The position numbers were made by a program, and so were the translations under genes. A stretch of 64,000 bases of DNA, from NCBI GenBank assembly GCA_009760855.2, contig WPIO01000008.1, positions 11,238,501 to 11,302,500 of the forward strand. Reading direction: 5' to 3'. This document shows, piece by piece, positions 1-11,316 of the stretch (positions within the stretch are counted from its first letter, which is position 1; the number at the start of each line of letters is the position of its first letter). The notes beneath the pieces are model-generated. The model was given only the letters and a program-made list of their open reading frames with translations, did no database searches and had not been told where the DNA came from. The stretch is from Cristatella mucedo. Taxonomy: Eukaryota > Bryozoa > Phylactolaemata > Cristatellidae.

Positions 1-114
1 TCTCTGCTAATGAAATGGACGAATCTAATAGCAAATACATCGCTAGACAAAGCTTTAAAAATACAGCGTTCTCTTATGTTACCTGCGGAGACTCTGTCAC
101 ATAAATAATTGATT

Positions 115-225
115 GGACTGAAGGTGCTTGCCTTCGACGACCGAGGTCGTGAGCTCGAGCCCTGCATCAAATGTGAAGTGTGTGGATATAGAGCCAGTTC
201 TCTGAGGGCCCTATACAAAAGAAGC
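115..225 (+). mobile_element. tRNA-related SINE fragment (SINE-2 type)
   Basis: A tRNA-like head (about 125-170: a GGTGCTTGCC stretch, then GAGCTCGAGCCC resembling a B box) is followed by a tail with TTCTCTGAGGGCCCTATACAAAAG. The tail resembles the 3' end shared by LINE-A copies and by the SINE at 45245. The copy is old and the edges are approximate. Confidence 0.45.
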
Positions 226-360
226 GAAATTTTTTATAGATAACCAGGCGCGGCTCCGAGTCATCCGGGGTGCGTGAGGAGCTAATATTATTGGTCTTTG
301 TGGACCGGCTAAGAAAAATCAAGAAGCACCACTAGCTGCTGAAGGCTTTGCATTGAGCGA

Positions 361-375
361 AGAGAAAGAGAGAGA

Positions 376-429
<54 letters not shown>
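361..429. repeat. (GA)n microsatellite with purine-rich extension
   Basis: Near-perfect GA dinucleotides, continuing to about 462 as imperfect GGGAGG/GGAAGG purine sequence. The Glu-Arg or Ser-Leu reading frames across it are artefacts of the repeat. It directly abuts the SINE at 472. Confidence 0.95.
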
Positions 430-433
<4 letters not shown>

Positions 434-471
434 GAGGGAGAGAGGAAGGGAGGGAGGGAGGTGGAGGGTCG

Positions 472-622
472 GGATGGCACACTAGGTAAGGCGGTTGCTT
501 TCACAATCTCAGTCCCGAGGTCGAGGGTTCGATTCCTGCTATGGGCGATCCTTTATCGCCACTGCAAGCGGTGATGATAGCCGTAAAGGCTCTACTGCCG
601 CTATACAAAAGAGGCTGTTTAA
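472..622 (+). mobile_element. tRNA-derived SINE (SINE-1), sense copy
   Basis: One of four related copies in the window (also 11176, 38138 and 56228, all antisense). The head has an A-box-like GGCACACTAGGTAAGGCGG and a B-box-like GGTTCGATTCC about 55 bases later, the two internal pol III promoter elements of a tRNA-derived SINE. The body (GGGCGATCCTTTATCGCCAC, then GATAGCCGTAAAGGCTCT) is shared by all copies and ends near CTATACAAAAGAGGCTGTTT. No protein is expected. Confidence 0.8.
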
Positions 623-1775
623 TAAGCTAGGATTTATTTATTTTTTGAGGGAGGGAGAAGCAGACACACAGACATACGCACAGACAATGATGATCTATAA
701 GAGTTCAAGCTATGGAAGCCTATATGCATTTCTAGAGCGGCAGATAAAAAAAGGCATTTTGAGTACATTTATATCGATGATGCATCTTTATTTTCATCGT
801 CCGGCACTAGATCGAGGCTCGTTCATCGTTGGATCAAAGACTCTAAGGGAGACAGAATGTATGTCCGTGTCGCTCTTGTCGGGAGCGCTATCCATGAACA
901 CAAATCCTTTAATATTTGTTGGCCAAGCTCCAAAACGAGGGGTCTCTTTATTTCAAGGCCAACCGTGTTGCGAGACAAGGATGGCGCTAAAGCGCGGATG
1001 AACGGCGCCATGCTGACCGGGAATTTCTCAGCGCTCGCTGCTAAGTTCTGCTATTGCTCGGAAATGCAGCGCTCCACAATGTCGACTCCGCTACTTTGAC
1101 ATTCAAGGTTTAAAAAAAACGCTTTTTTATAAAAGGTTTCAGATATCGCTGTTTCCTCGGCGAAATTTTTACCGAATGAGACTAACGCAGCTTTTGAGAA
1201 AATTATAGCACACATTGCAACCGGCTGCCAGTGAATGCCGTGGATTTCGTAAACCGGAGGCATGCCAATCCGTCGTAAGATATCCAAAATCTATCCATAC
1301 ATTAATATCCATACCTTAAATTGTGGTCGCGTGCATATTTAGACAGACCCTAAGTGTCATATTTGAAGAAAATATCTTCAAAACTCATAATGTTAGCCAG
1401 GGCACTATAGTTGCAAAAACTCGCACACAGTTTTTCCTAGTTCAATGCTCGTTAATTGTCTAACTATAGCACAATCTGTAACGTGAAATTATGGTATGTA
1501 TGCAGATAGCACAGAAAAAGGGTATTGCAACATTTCTCCGCAGCAATAGGTGTTCTTTAACTTCGGTTTTTGCAATTAGGGAATGCCCGCTGTAGTACCG
1601 ATGGGAGACTCCGTTCATAAGTCCACCGGATGTTGGACCGCTTCGGCTGGAAGCACGCCATTTACAAGGAATGGATTTTGTTTTCAGTGGCAATGCGCCG
1701 CTTACGATGCCACCGCACTTTGAATATGAGCCTACCGTCGTTTTGATTTAGCAGCGCTTCGTGTAGCCGAAAGCG
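623..1775. other. No recognisable gene
   Basis: Mixed-composition sequence with only short, scattered ORFs. I see no repeat-family match and no exon-like pattern. Confidence 0.5.
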
Positions 1776-1903
<128 letters not shown>

Positions 1904-2334
1904 AATGACGCCGAACGGTCTCGGGCACGTGCGTCTCTGAGCGCAAGGCGGCCGCAAACAAAAAACATCCTGGCTCACGAGTAGAGCAGCGCTACTCGAC
2001 GACGCTGCTCGGTCAGCTGTCGTTGCTGTCTCGTCGCTTGTCCGCAGCGCGAAAGACGGGAAGACACTCGGCAGCCTTCTCTCGGCTCTCGGCCTCTTCG
2101 TCGCGCTCTTGCTCAGCCCGACGCGAGCGATTCGAGCCTTCTAGAATTGAGAGAGAACATCGAGCGCCAGTCAAGCCTCGCTGTCGTCGTCGTCGTCGGC
2201 GGCGGCGACGGTGACGTCGCGTGCTTCGCAGGCGCGCTGTCGGACAGAAGCCACTGCTAGTGAAGCCCGTGCGCGCCCGCTTTCGAGTGAGTTTGTGGGT
2301 CGGGGCGCGCGCTAGATTAGGGCGGCTCGCTTCT
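1904..2334. other. Start of GC-rich CpG-dense domain, no defined gene
   Basis: GC-rich sequence with many CG dinucleotides and TCGTCG runs (about 2185-2205), followed by LINE-derived sequence. It could be a CpG-island promoter for an off-window or unrecognised transcript. No TATA box or initiator is convincing. Confidence 0.4.
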
Positions 2335-2612
2335 TACGCAACGACATCTACTCGCCTGCTGTCGACTGAGGCGTTTCCTTTCCAGCCGCGCTGTGGTGCT
2401 GCTTCCACGCCACTCACTTCCTCAGTGGCCCTCGTGACCCCGGCTATGCTTCTCGCTTCCTCTTTGCTGTATGGGATGAAGTCGGGTGGCTGCCGCGTGC
2501 GCTCCGGAAGTCGCTTAGATTTTGAGCTCGCTGTGGAAAACTTTCCTGCGTAGCACCCACTTAGTCCTTGCGGCTGTGTGGAGTCATGGACGGAGCAACA
2601 TTACATTAGATC
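2335..2612 (+). mobile_element. LINE-B 3' end, diverged
   Basis: It matches the better copies at 31935 and 59785 in order: CAACGACATCTACTCGCCTGC, a TATGCTTCTC-type stretch, CTTTCCTGCGTAGCACCCAC, then GACGGAGCAACATTACATTAG. The ACATTACATTA end is the terminal microsatellite of the family. ORFs crossing 2221-2769 are therefore transposon 3'-end sequence, not host genes. Confidence 0.65.
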
Positions 2613-3190
2613 GCTTCCTGAAGAGAACGCCGCTCAGTTAAGGATCGCAGTAGCTCAGGAGTGCACGCCCACGAAGAGGTGGTTCGAGAGATTCAAGGCT
2701 AGGCGCGGCTATGCGCTCAAGAAGAGTGAGTGGCGGGGATTCGCAAGGCTAGGATTTCTCGGCACGTAAGTTTCGTTGCACATGTGCACGCGAAGCTCTC
2801 ACAAAATGTAATGAAGTGACCGCGCGGGCATGCCTTCTGTTAAAGAGCACAGGTTTTCCCCTTTCCGTTCCTAATAGCAGTCCACACCCTAAGGCGGATG
2901 TTCACATCCGTATGCGCAGGTGCGCTGCAACTTCGGTGCTTTATTACGCAGCGCGAGCATCCAATACACCCGAGACGCCGAGCGTAAAATGGCGCACTTC
3001 ACGGCGAGTCTCTCTCCGTCTTGGCTCGGCGCGCTCGCGCTTTCGCTCGTGCTATAGCGTAAGAAATTCGAGGTGCGCGCTCATTTCGCCGGCACGCGAC
3101 GCTCCTTCTGTATTAATGTCGTCGGCTGCTCGGGCATCGCTTGCGAGCGACAAGCGACTTCGTCATGCAGCACTCGCGCGGCCGCCGCCC

Positions 3191-3195
<5 letters not shown>
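2613..3195. other. GC-rich intergenic sequence
   Basis: No recognisable gene. Open frames here run into the GA repeat that follows and owe their length to it. Confidence 0.4.

Positions 3196-3285
<90 letters not shown>
3196..3285. repeat. (GA)n microsatellite
   Basis: About 45 uninterrupted GA units inside GC-rich DNA. Confidence 0.97.
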
Positions 3286-3288
<3 letters not shown>

Positions 3289-3329
3289 TGGACGGCGGCG
3301 GCGGGCTGGCGGGCTGGCGGGCGGCGGAT

Positions 3330-4127
3330 CTAGTCCAGCCGGCGGTGCAGAGTTTTCGTGGCTCCGGCGAGCACGTGCGCTTCGGCGTCGGGAGCGGGCA
3401 CGACGATGGGCTGCGGCGCCGCGGAGCGGGCGGCGTGCTTCACAGCGTGCAACTTGGCCGAGTCCGATGCCGCCGGCGTCGGGGCGCTGTGCGCCGCCTT
3501 GCCGTGGCTGCCGCTTTCCTGTGAGTCGCCGCCGCTGCCGACGGCGGTGGCGGGAAGCGCCTGCAGGTAGACGCGCGTCGCCACCCAGGACCAGCCGACG
3601 GCAGGCGCGCGCTGCCAGCCGGAGGCCGCCGAGTAGGACGAGGCCGAAATCAGCTGGCGGGCGGCGTTCAAGGTCGACGAGGAGTGCGCTGCCGGCGGTG
3701 GCGGCGGCGGCGGCAGGCGCCGGACGACGCGCCGCCGCCTGGGCGAGGGCCTCGCGTCGAGGATGCTCCTCTCGCCCTCGCTGTACGACAGAGGAGGAAA
3801 GTAGCGTCCCGTCTTTTGCTTGCCTCGGTGCAGCGTGGCCCGGATGGGCAGGCTCTCCAAGATGGTCACCTGTCGGCTCAGTCGCAGCTCGGACGCGTCG
3901 CGCACCGAGGCTAGCGTCCTGGCGGACGCTTGCTGCGGCTCGCCGGCGCCGCCGGACAGCGACGAGGAGAAGGCGATGAACGTGAGCGGCGGCGGCGGCG
4001 GCGGCGGCGAGCGCGGCCGCGGGCCCGGACGACTCGTTTGCGAGAGCGCCGCCGCCGCGCCCTCGTCGCTGGCGCCGATGAAGGGCAGCTTGACGGCGAC
4101 GGCTGCGGCGTGAACGGGACCCGCCAT
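3330..4127 (-). CDS. Hypothetical protein or 5' coding exon in GC-rich domain
   Basis: An open frame of about 265 codons from an ATG at 4127 (ATGGCGGGT, G at +4 but T at -3). I do not recognise the product. It is low-complexity: two polyproline runs of seven to eight residues, Ala/Ser-rich spacers and an Arg-rich patch ([12 protein letters not shown]). Between the proline runs lies a more protein-like segment ([20 protein letters not shown], then [19 protein letters not shown]). No transmembrane segment or known domain is visible. Long ORFs are easier to get by chance in GC-rich DNA, so it may be spurious. If real, it is probably a 5' exon that splices before the stop at 3330. Opposite-strand frames are treated as shadows. 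Confidence 0.35.
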   Translation of the reverse strand: MAGPVHAAAVAVKLPFIGASDEGAAAALSQTSRPGPRPRSPPPPPPPLTFIAFSSSLSGGAGEPQQASARTLASVRDASELRLSRQVTILESLPIRATLHRGKQKTGRYFPPLSYSEGERSILDARPSPRRRRVVRRLPPPPPPPAAHSSSTLNAARQLISASSYSAASGWQRAPAVGWSWVATRVYLQALPATAVGSGGDSQESGSHGKAAHSAPTPAASDSAKLHAVKHAARSAAPQPIVVPAPDAEAHVLAGATKTLHRRLD

Positions 4128-4754
4128 CGACGAACGCAAGATCGGCAGCGGCGTCGGTGGCAGCGGCAGCGGTGCCGAATACCCGCGCGAGATCAGCGGC
4201 GGCGTCGTCGTCGTCGGCGCGGCCTCTCGACGACTGCCTCGGGAGGCGGCGACGGCTGGCGCTTACACACCCTTAGCCGCGGCTCGACGGCCTAAGCGGC
4301 GCTCTAGGATGGCAGGAGGCTCTCTCGGGCGCACGAGCCGAGGCATGCCCGACGTGCGGCGGCGCAGCGTCCGACGAAGCGAGCGGCGGCTCGTTCGAGG
4401 TGAGATGAGAGCGGCTCGCCGGCGGAGAGGACTGACCGAGGAGCGGCCGCGGCCTTCGTCCGTCGCGCGCCGCCCGGGCACCGCTTTTGGCCACCGAGCG
4501 ACGACGACGGTTTATGTTGCACGCGACGCGCGTACGTTTGGAATTGCTGCTGCTCATTCTAGCGGCGCGCTCTGCACAACGGACGGCGGTTTTAAGCGGC
4601 GCGACTAACAATTAAAAGCCCGCTTCTAAATGACCCGCGCTCGACCTGGCGGAATGGGCCGCGATTGAGAAAGGTCGAGCGGCGCTGAATTGGTCGTGTT
4701 GTTGAACGGCAGGCTGGCTTTCTTCCTTAATGTCGTCGGCGAGCGAGAGGATCG
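4128..4754. other. GC-rich sequence without assigned gene
   Basis: CpG-dense DNA with overlapping Arg/Ala-rich frames on both strands and none preferred. It could be 5' UTR or promoter for the minus-strand frame starting at 4127. Confidence 0.35.
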
Positions 4755-5051
4755 CTAGCGGCGCGAAGCGGCGGCCCTACGCGACGTCGTCGCCTGCTGC
4801 TGCTGCTGCTGCTTCTTCGGCGGAGGTCCCTCCCCCGGCGGCGTAGGTTGTAGGCGCTCGTTATTCACGTCGGCCTTATCCGCCGCATCCTTGAAGGGAA
4901 GGGGGGGGGGGGTTGTGGGTAGCGACAGTTTTCCTACAGCGGCCGCCGGGATGCCCCGAGCTTTGCACGCCGCTCTGCCAACGCAACGCTCGGCGTCGGA
5001 CCGCTCAAACTGGCTGCTGTCGACTAGCAGCGAGGAGCCGCGAGGCGGCAT
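4755..5051 (-). CDS. Hypothetical small ORF with polyglutamine tract
   Basis: An open frame of about 98 codons from an ATG at 5051 (MPPRGSSLLV, A at -3). It has a Pro-rich middle (PTTPPPLPF) and a Lys-Lys then polyglutamine run encoded by CAG repeats (CTG on the plus strand, about 4796-4813). It is open further upstream to about 5261 without another well-placed ATG. There is no recognisable domain. A 5' exon of an unrecognised gene and a chance ORF are about equally plausible. Confidence 0.2.
   Translation of the reverse strand: MPPRGSSLLVDSSQFERSDAERCVGRAACKARGIPAAAVGKLSLPTTPPPLPFKDAADKADVNNERLQPTPPGEGPPPKKQQQQQQATTSRRAAASRR
4901..4912. repeat. Poly-G run of 12
   Basis: Twelve consecutive G on the plus strand after GGGAA. 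It is a likely source of length polymorphism or sequencing error. Confidence 0.9.
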
Positions 5052-5309
5052 GATGGCCAGGCTGCGGCCACAGTTTGGCTCGACACCAAAGCCCCGACAT
5101 CTGTAAACGTCACGCACGAACTGCAGCTGCAGCGGCTTCCGAAGAAATGTCCTTCGCCGCATGTGCGGCGGTGCACGTAACGCTCTCGACGACTCTCTTG
5201 CAGTGGCCGAGACCTGGCTGAACTCGACTAGCTGCCGGCCTGTGGCCAACGCGACTCCCACAGACAGATCTTTCTCCTCCGGTGGTCAGTTAGAAGTGCT
5301 CGCGGAGTA

Positions 5310-5530
5310 GCAGTTGTCGGTCGTTCAGCCTAGGCTTTTAAGCCATTTGCAGCCCCCCGAATTAATATTTGTGCTGAGTTCCTCAAACCGTCAGCGGCTA
5401 CGATGGCAGACATCTATTGCCCTCAAGAGCAACAACTTACTTTCATTGTCTCAGTTTTTTCCATCTCATTTCGATTCTGTCTTCTACAAAAATTGTCTAC
5501 TCCTTACGCTGTCTGATTTCATCGTTTATT
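5310..5530 (+). mobile_element. Old LINE-A endonuclease-region fragment
   Basis: It lines up with the copy at 14700-14890: both have AGCCATTTGCAG near the start and CATCTCATTTCGATTCTGT further on. Small gaps and stops show long decay. Confidence 0.55.
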
Positions 5531-6115
5531 TCGGTGTGCAAAATGACATCTCACGAGCCGAATTCTGCTAATTAGATAGTTCAATTTCTTTTGCAGTTCA
5601 CATGCATAGCTTCCACTCACATCAAAGTTCGTACTCTCGATAAGATATTCTTCTGCGATTTTAGGCACTTAGGTGCAAGGCACTGAAGCCGTATTATTTC
5701 TTCAAAGAGTCATCTCCTGCAGCAGATAAGGTTTATATTAAACTAGTCCTGGAAATGCGATTTCCAAATGAGCAGATGCTTCTCATTCAGCCAATACGGA
5801 GAGAGATTTAACTCGGACTGCAGTGATTTAGGCGGTGAGTGAGATTCCCGTGTTGCCAAACTCTCGCTAGATTCCGAAAATTTTGCAGAATCACGACCGT
5901 GTCTTACGCTTAAAAAAGCAAAGAACGAATAAGAGTGAAGACGCGATTGAATTGCCAGTTTCTATCGGCATAGGCAGCCCGTCACATTTTAACAAATGTG
6001 AGTAGAAATTTATAAAGATTGCATAGTTTAGAAACTATAGAGATCGCATCATAATCACCACGGAAGAACCTACAGTTAAGCAGGTAACGTATAAAACGTA
6101 AAGGCATAGGGCCTA

Positions 6116-6118
<3 letters not shown>
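5531..6118. other. AT-leaning intergenic sequence
   Basis: No gene, exon or family-level repeat recognised. Confidence 0.5.

Positions 6119-6189
<71 letters not shown>
6119..6189. repeat. (TA)n microsatellite
   Basis: About 35 perfect TA units. Confidence 0.97.
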
Positions 6190-6192
<3 letters not shown>

Positions 6193-7050
6193 GTTACCCC
6201 TATCTTCAAGAACATAAAAAGCATACTCATCGGAAATAGGAATTAGAAACTACAGCTGGCACAGCGGTAACCATGACTTCGGCTAAATGAGACAAGCTCC
6301 TCCTATGGGTCATCAGAAATGATGGTAAAAACACCGTCCGTGACCTAGCCTTTCCTAAAACAACACACAGTGCATTCACACTCTGCTGTGCTATTGGTTC
6401 ACATTATTCAAATAATTGAAGCGGCTTAGCGACTCAGTCGGGGATGTCGTGTAAAGGGTCTTCGCAGCTGATCGGTCTTGGTAAATCGAGATATTTGACT
6501 TTGGCAATTCCTTAAGCTGGAATAAGATATCTCTGTTGGTGACTTCACCAAAGCTGACAGACTAGTAAGTGCTTCGCTTGAAAATATTGTCGCCTAAGCA
6601 TCTAAAAATTTGGCCGCTTACGTTCCTCATTTTTCGGCCCACAAGGCTGACATTCCGCTACCAGAAGCACAGGAAAGCGCAGCCAGTTAAAGGCGAGAAA
6701 TGTCTCGGTAACGAGTAGCGGAAGGACATTTTGGTCCACACAGCAGCGCCAGGATCGACAGCAGCTGAAAGGCAGTCAGCATCATGGTGCTAGGACTACA
6801 TAGGGGAATGAAATACCTAGGTTACTCAGGGCCAAGTATGTCTCGTCAGTAACCGTTTACTGCAACAAAAGTGAGAGCCATTTTTATTGTTAGGCGAGGC
6901 TCTGAATGCAGCGTCAGCATCAGCGGCAGCAGAATCAGCCGCAATAGTAGAAGCCAGCGGAGATGAGAGTTATGATTTATCTATAGATCGGACAAGTAAC
7001 ATCGAGACCAAATAGTTAAAAAAGAAAATCATTTGCTTGTGCCAGAGACA
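6190..7050. other. Intergenic sequence, nothing recognised
   Basis: Only short ORFs and no motif I can assign. A short GCAGCGTCAGCATCAGCGGCAGC stretch (about 6908-6930) is a minor imperfect triplet repeat. Confidence 0.5.
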
Positions 7051-7272
<222 letters not shown>

Positions 7273-8353
7273 AAGGCGCTAAATGAGCTTGCCAACGCAC
7301 GACTTCGTGAATTCAAAAGTGTCGGGTAGGATTTGTCGCTTCTCATTGAGGCGTGTGGCGTCAAGACAAAACCTGGCCAGTGCTCATTTTTTTGCATTAC
7401 ACTAAATAGCACAATTTTTGTACCTGGGTAGCGAGTGCTGTCTCTCAAATGCTTCTATCTTATAATTTTAGACAATGAGTATTGTTCTTTATGACAATTA
7501 CCTTTGTGACCAGGACAGTGATTAGATTGAAATTAGTTCATTTCCGATGAGAAAATGACAAATCAACGCCGTGTGATTGAAATTTAGCGAGAAAGAAGGG
7601 AAAATAAATCAAGATAAATATTTGAATTTTTTTGAAGTTGGACAACGTCGGTGGTGACGCTTTCCCTGGGTACATACTCTCACCCACGAATAGCAAATTT
7701 CATGGCTCAATTTTCTTACCTGCACCAACCTGTAAAAATACAAAATGATATTCCAAGCATTACCTATTATTGTGCAAGAGATTCTATCTAGACAGCAAAT
7801 ATTGTATACCTCATTTTCATGAGTTATCTTGCAGTTTTCGCATATGAAATGAGTTGCTCAGGTTTTATTTTGATTCCAGGCAGGCATGCCGAAGTATGCT
7901 TTATAAGTCTCGCACATATTGAGGAAACTTTCACGGAATAATTTCTCGCTCTGGTCTTCTTAATTTGTCTTCACGAGTAGCAAACTGCATCTGCTGGGTG
8001 TAAGATAATCCCGTGATGATCCTCTTGATCCCGTGTCAATTCAATAATTTCAAACTTCCGAATAACATAAACTCAAATATTTTTTTGAGACGTCTGTATT
8101 GCTGGCATTCTACTGATATCACTTTACAGTGTTATTTAAAAAAGCTGAAGACGCACCTGTTTTTGACAGCATTTAGTGAGTCCCTGTGATGTTTCCTGTA
8201 TGCGTTATGCGTGATGACACTCAGCTTGCTGCCACTAACATCATTCATATATTGATACTTCGCATGTCGCCCTAACCATGTTATGCTTGATGACGTTGTG
8301 CATGTTACCACTAACCGTTTGATAATTCTTCTTTTAAGCACATGTAGATCTCC

Positions 8354-8354
<1 letters not shown>
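7273..8354. other. Intergenic sequence, mostly unassigned
   Basis: AT-rich. The segment from about 8140 to 8340 (CACCTGTTTTTGACAGCATTTAGTGAGTCCCTG, then GCATGTTACCACTAACC) resembles the LINE-A 3' UTR around 17475-17600, so it is probably an old LINE-A tail. Confidence 0.45.
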
Positions 8355-8434
<80 letters not shown>

Positions 8435-8439
8435 TCTCC

Positions 8440-8486
<47 letters not shown>
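8347..8486. repeat. Duplicated (GA)n block with TAGATCTCCTAG spacer
   Basis: GTAGATCTCCTA followed by GA units occurs twice (8346 and 8430). This indicates tandem duplication of spacer plus repeat. The spacer contains the palindrome AGATCT. Confidence 0.93.
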
Positions 8487-8488
<2 letters not shown>

Positions 8489-8639
8489 AGTTCTATGTGG
8501 AAGCTATACAAAGGTGTTATTGTTGTTGTTATTCTGTACCGACAGCCATTTAAACTCTTACAGCAGAGGAGACACGTGGTCAAACCTCTGGGATTTGTAA
8601 ACTGGCCTTGCAGCCACATTCATCACCAGCTGTAGTGGC

Positions 8640-9415
8640 CTAGTGGCTTTTTTTTGGTAGCCAAGCCAAAATGAAGTTGCACTAAACTAGCCCAGAGAGA
8701 GCATGGAAGGTACTTAATTTTTCACAAGCCACCGTAAAAGAGTCCTTAATTTTAGATAGGGATATGACGTGATGGCTAGCTGTGGAGGCATCCTTATTAA
8801 CAATGCTTTTAAAATTTAGGCAGCGGTCAAAGACGACACCTAGATTCGAGCGCTCGATGACAGTCGCATAACAGCATCACCTGTTAAAAGAGCAAAGCCT
8901 TCTAGTCCTGCCACATGCTTCGGGTGTCCTATGAGTAGCAGTTCCGTTTGTTGGGGTTTAGTTTAAGGAAATTTGCCGACTTCACCTAGGATCGAATATC
9001 CGCAAGGCAAGCATTAAGTTTATCAGTCACTGCAGCTGACTTTGACTGTTTAAATGACAAATACAGCTGAGTATCGGCAGCATGAAAGTAATTGCCGACT
9101 CCATAGGCCCAAATAGCTTTTCAAGAGGTTGAGTGTAAATGGAGAACAGTAAAAGACCTAGGACGGACCCATGTGGGATTTTACAGGTGACTGGTCTGGT
9201 GGATGAGACCCGATTCCTATACGACACGGATTGAAAACTATTGGATAAGTAGGATTTAAATCACGCCAGTGCCTCCTTCAGAATGATTGTTGTGTTCTCG
9301 ATTGTTCAAGTAGGATAACGTGATCGATAGTGGCGAAGGCAGCTGATAGATTTACTGATCCTGGCATGATGCTCCTGTACTTCCAATTTCTTTTCTAAGC
9401 ACAATAAAATGAATT
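8640..9415 (-). mobile_element. Degenerate CR1/L2-like LINE reverse transcriptase (LINE-C)
   Basis: Read on the minus strand, 9227-9027 gives a broken RT segment containing HGSVLGLLLFSIYTQPLEKL, recognisable as the PQGSVLGPLLFSIYT-type motif of CR1/L2 reverse transcriptases. Further 3' (about 8830-8780) the minus strand reads like the RT C-terminal thumb region. No continuous ORF remains. It is distinct from LINE-A, which has VLGPVLFTVCT at this motif. Confidence 0.65.
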
Positions 9416-9463
9416 CGCGTAAATATATATTGGTTATCGCTTCTTTTGTGATGGTTTGTGTAT

Positions 9464-9560
9464 TAATAATAATAATAATAATAATAGTAATGCACTTGAT
9501 AAAGCGCCCTAAGAGAATTTAATCTTTTTCTAGGCGCTTTACATTTGCTGAACCACCTGG
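9464..9560 (-). mobile_element. LINE-A 3' end, antisense
   Basis: ATAATAATA tail, then CACTTGATAAAGCGCCCTAAGAGAATTTAATC and TCTAGGCGCTTTACATTTGCTG, the reverse complement of the LINE-A 3' terminus. Confidence 0.8.
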
Positions 9561-11175
9561 ATATAGATTAAAAAATGTATCAGGGGCCAGATAAGAGATC
9601 TTTAGTTTATGTAAGAGACCTTTAGGATTATTGTTATTATCATTATTTTTATTATCATTTGTACAGCGCAGCTAGAGCTCATGGCCACCTAATGGCAGGC
9701 GCAGAACGCGCCACTTTGAGCATCTCAAATAGGCGAATGCACCTTTCAAGAAGACGAGCAAAAGATAGACGGACGGAAAATGCCAGGTGCCGCACAGTCG
9801 ACAGCAGTTCCAGAACAAAATAAAGTGCGGCGGGTTCGACAACCAAATAGAGCGAGGCAGAGATTAATGCGAATCTCACTCTGCATGATGAGCCTTTGCC
9901 GCCACTTGTCAGAATTGACTCGGGCGATCTAACAGACGCTGCCGGTGATGGAAGCAAGACGACAAGGCATTCTATATTGGCGAGATCCCCAGCGGAGAGA
10001 AAGGGCGAACAGCAACCAGATCATCTCGGAGTGTCGAATGAAGGCGGAGGAGCCTGGTGAGAACACGGATCGAAGCGTCGAAGAGTGGTAGCTCCAGAAG
10101 TCCGATCTGGACTGCAACAGTTAGGAAAGTGCGAAGCAAAAAGGGACGTTTCACTAGCCATCCAGGGAATGAAGCAAGCTGCGAGCTTTGGCTACGGAGT
10201 CAAATTTGAAATCCCTTGAAGCAGTTTGCGTGACTTCAGCAGTTTTATTAGAGGGAGTGAAGAGATAGGAAAGTGATGGTTTACAAATGGCGGAATAAAA
10301 TTCTTTAGCAGCCTTGACAACGTTTCCATTGAAGCCAGTGCAGAGCTCTCAGTAGCCTAGGCATCCAGGTGCAGACAGGATCCTGCGGAGTCTGTAAACC
10401 TGGCTGACAGCCGAATTGGTGCTGACCTCTCGCGCCCGACACGATCGGAGACCTATGTGATTTCATCTCCCTACTAGATGCAACAACGTAATGCCCAAGC
10501 AGACAGTGCTTTGCGACTGCTTCAAATTGCAGTGCTCTCAACAAACTTTTATAGAAATTGTTAGTTTTGTTTTACCAATTAATTCACCAAAAGAGGTCAG
10601 CCGTCAATGACGAAATCCCAGCGTGTGAGAATTCTTATATCATGACCTAAATTGCACAGGATTAAATAATTACTGGAATTTCATAGTTAATTTACTCAAA
10701 AAACTAATTATGTATGTTGCCATGGAACTTATAAGAGCGGCAACATGAAAATAACTTCAGAGCGATTAATAGTAGCAGGTTTAATATGAAAATTGCCATA
10801 GGCGTAAGCTTATGCGTTTGCAGAATTCACCAAGGGACTATCCACAGGAACGTCTCAAATGCAAGGCTGACTGAAACTGTGAACTCAGACCAGCCACCGC
10901 TCGATGATGGAAGATAGCACTGCACAGTCGCTGCAACTATCCTTCAACATATATAAAATGAGCACTTTCCGCCTTGATCCTTGGCGAGCGTATCAGGCGT
11001 GAGTAACTAGTGGAAGCACATCTTTCGGTTCAACTAAGCGATGCAGGATTAGCGATGCACTGAAGCTGTGGTAGAAAAACAGCACCCATGAGTAAAATAA
11101 AAATAAGAAAATGCTAGAAAAATAGAATAGCTAAAAATACCTACTGAGATTTAACACCCTGTTTTTGCATAGCGG
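9561..11175. other. Repeat-like but unassigned sequence
   Basis: No gene recognised. Sequence around 9660-10550 is GC-richer than its surroundings and may be an eroded antisense retroelement, but I could not match it to a motif. The remainder is AT-rich. Confidence 0.35.
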
Positions 11176-11302
11176 AAGAAGAGTCTTAAAGGCTATCACC
11201 ACCGCTTGCAGCCGAAATATAGGATCGCCCACCGTAGGATTCGAACCTGCGACCTCGGGACCAAGGTCATAAAAAAGTCCACCTTACCTGTGCCATTGCG
11301 GC
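11176..11302 (-). mobile_element. tRNA-derived SINE (SINE-1), antisense copy
   Basis: Minus-strand copy: AAAGGCTATCACCACCGCTTGCAG, AGGATCGCCCACC, then GATTCGAACC (reverse-complement B box) and CACCTTACCTG (reverse-complement A box). The SPIN-like element begins 14 bases beyond its end. Confidence 0.75.
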
Positions 11303-11316
11303 TCATCAAGTTAAGT

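Noticed and set aside
472-560. A functional tRNA gene
   Set aside because: The A and B boxes are present but the cloverleaf is not complete, and the same sequence recurs with a shared non-tRNA body, so it is a SINE.
2816-3979. 387-codon plus-strand ORF
   Set aside because: It passes through the GA microsatellite, so much of it is Glu-Arg repeat, and the rest is Arg/Ala/Ser-rich GC-shadow sequence.
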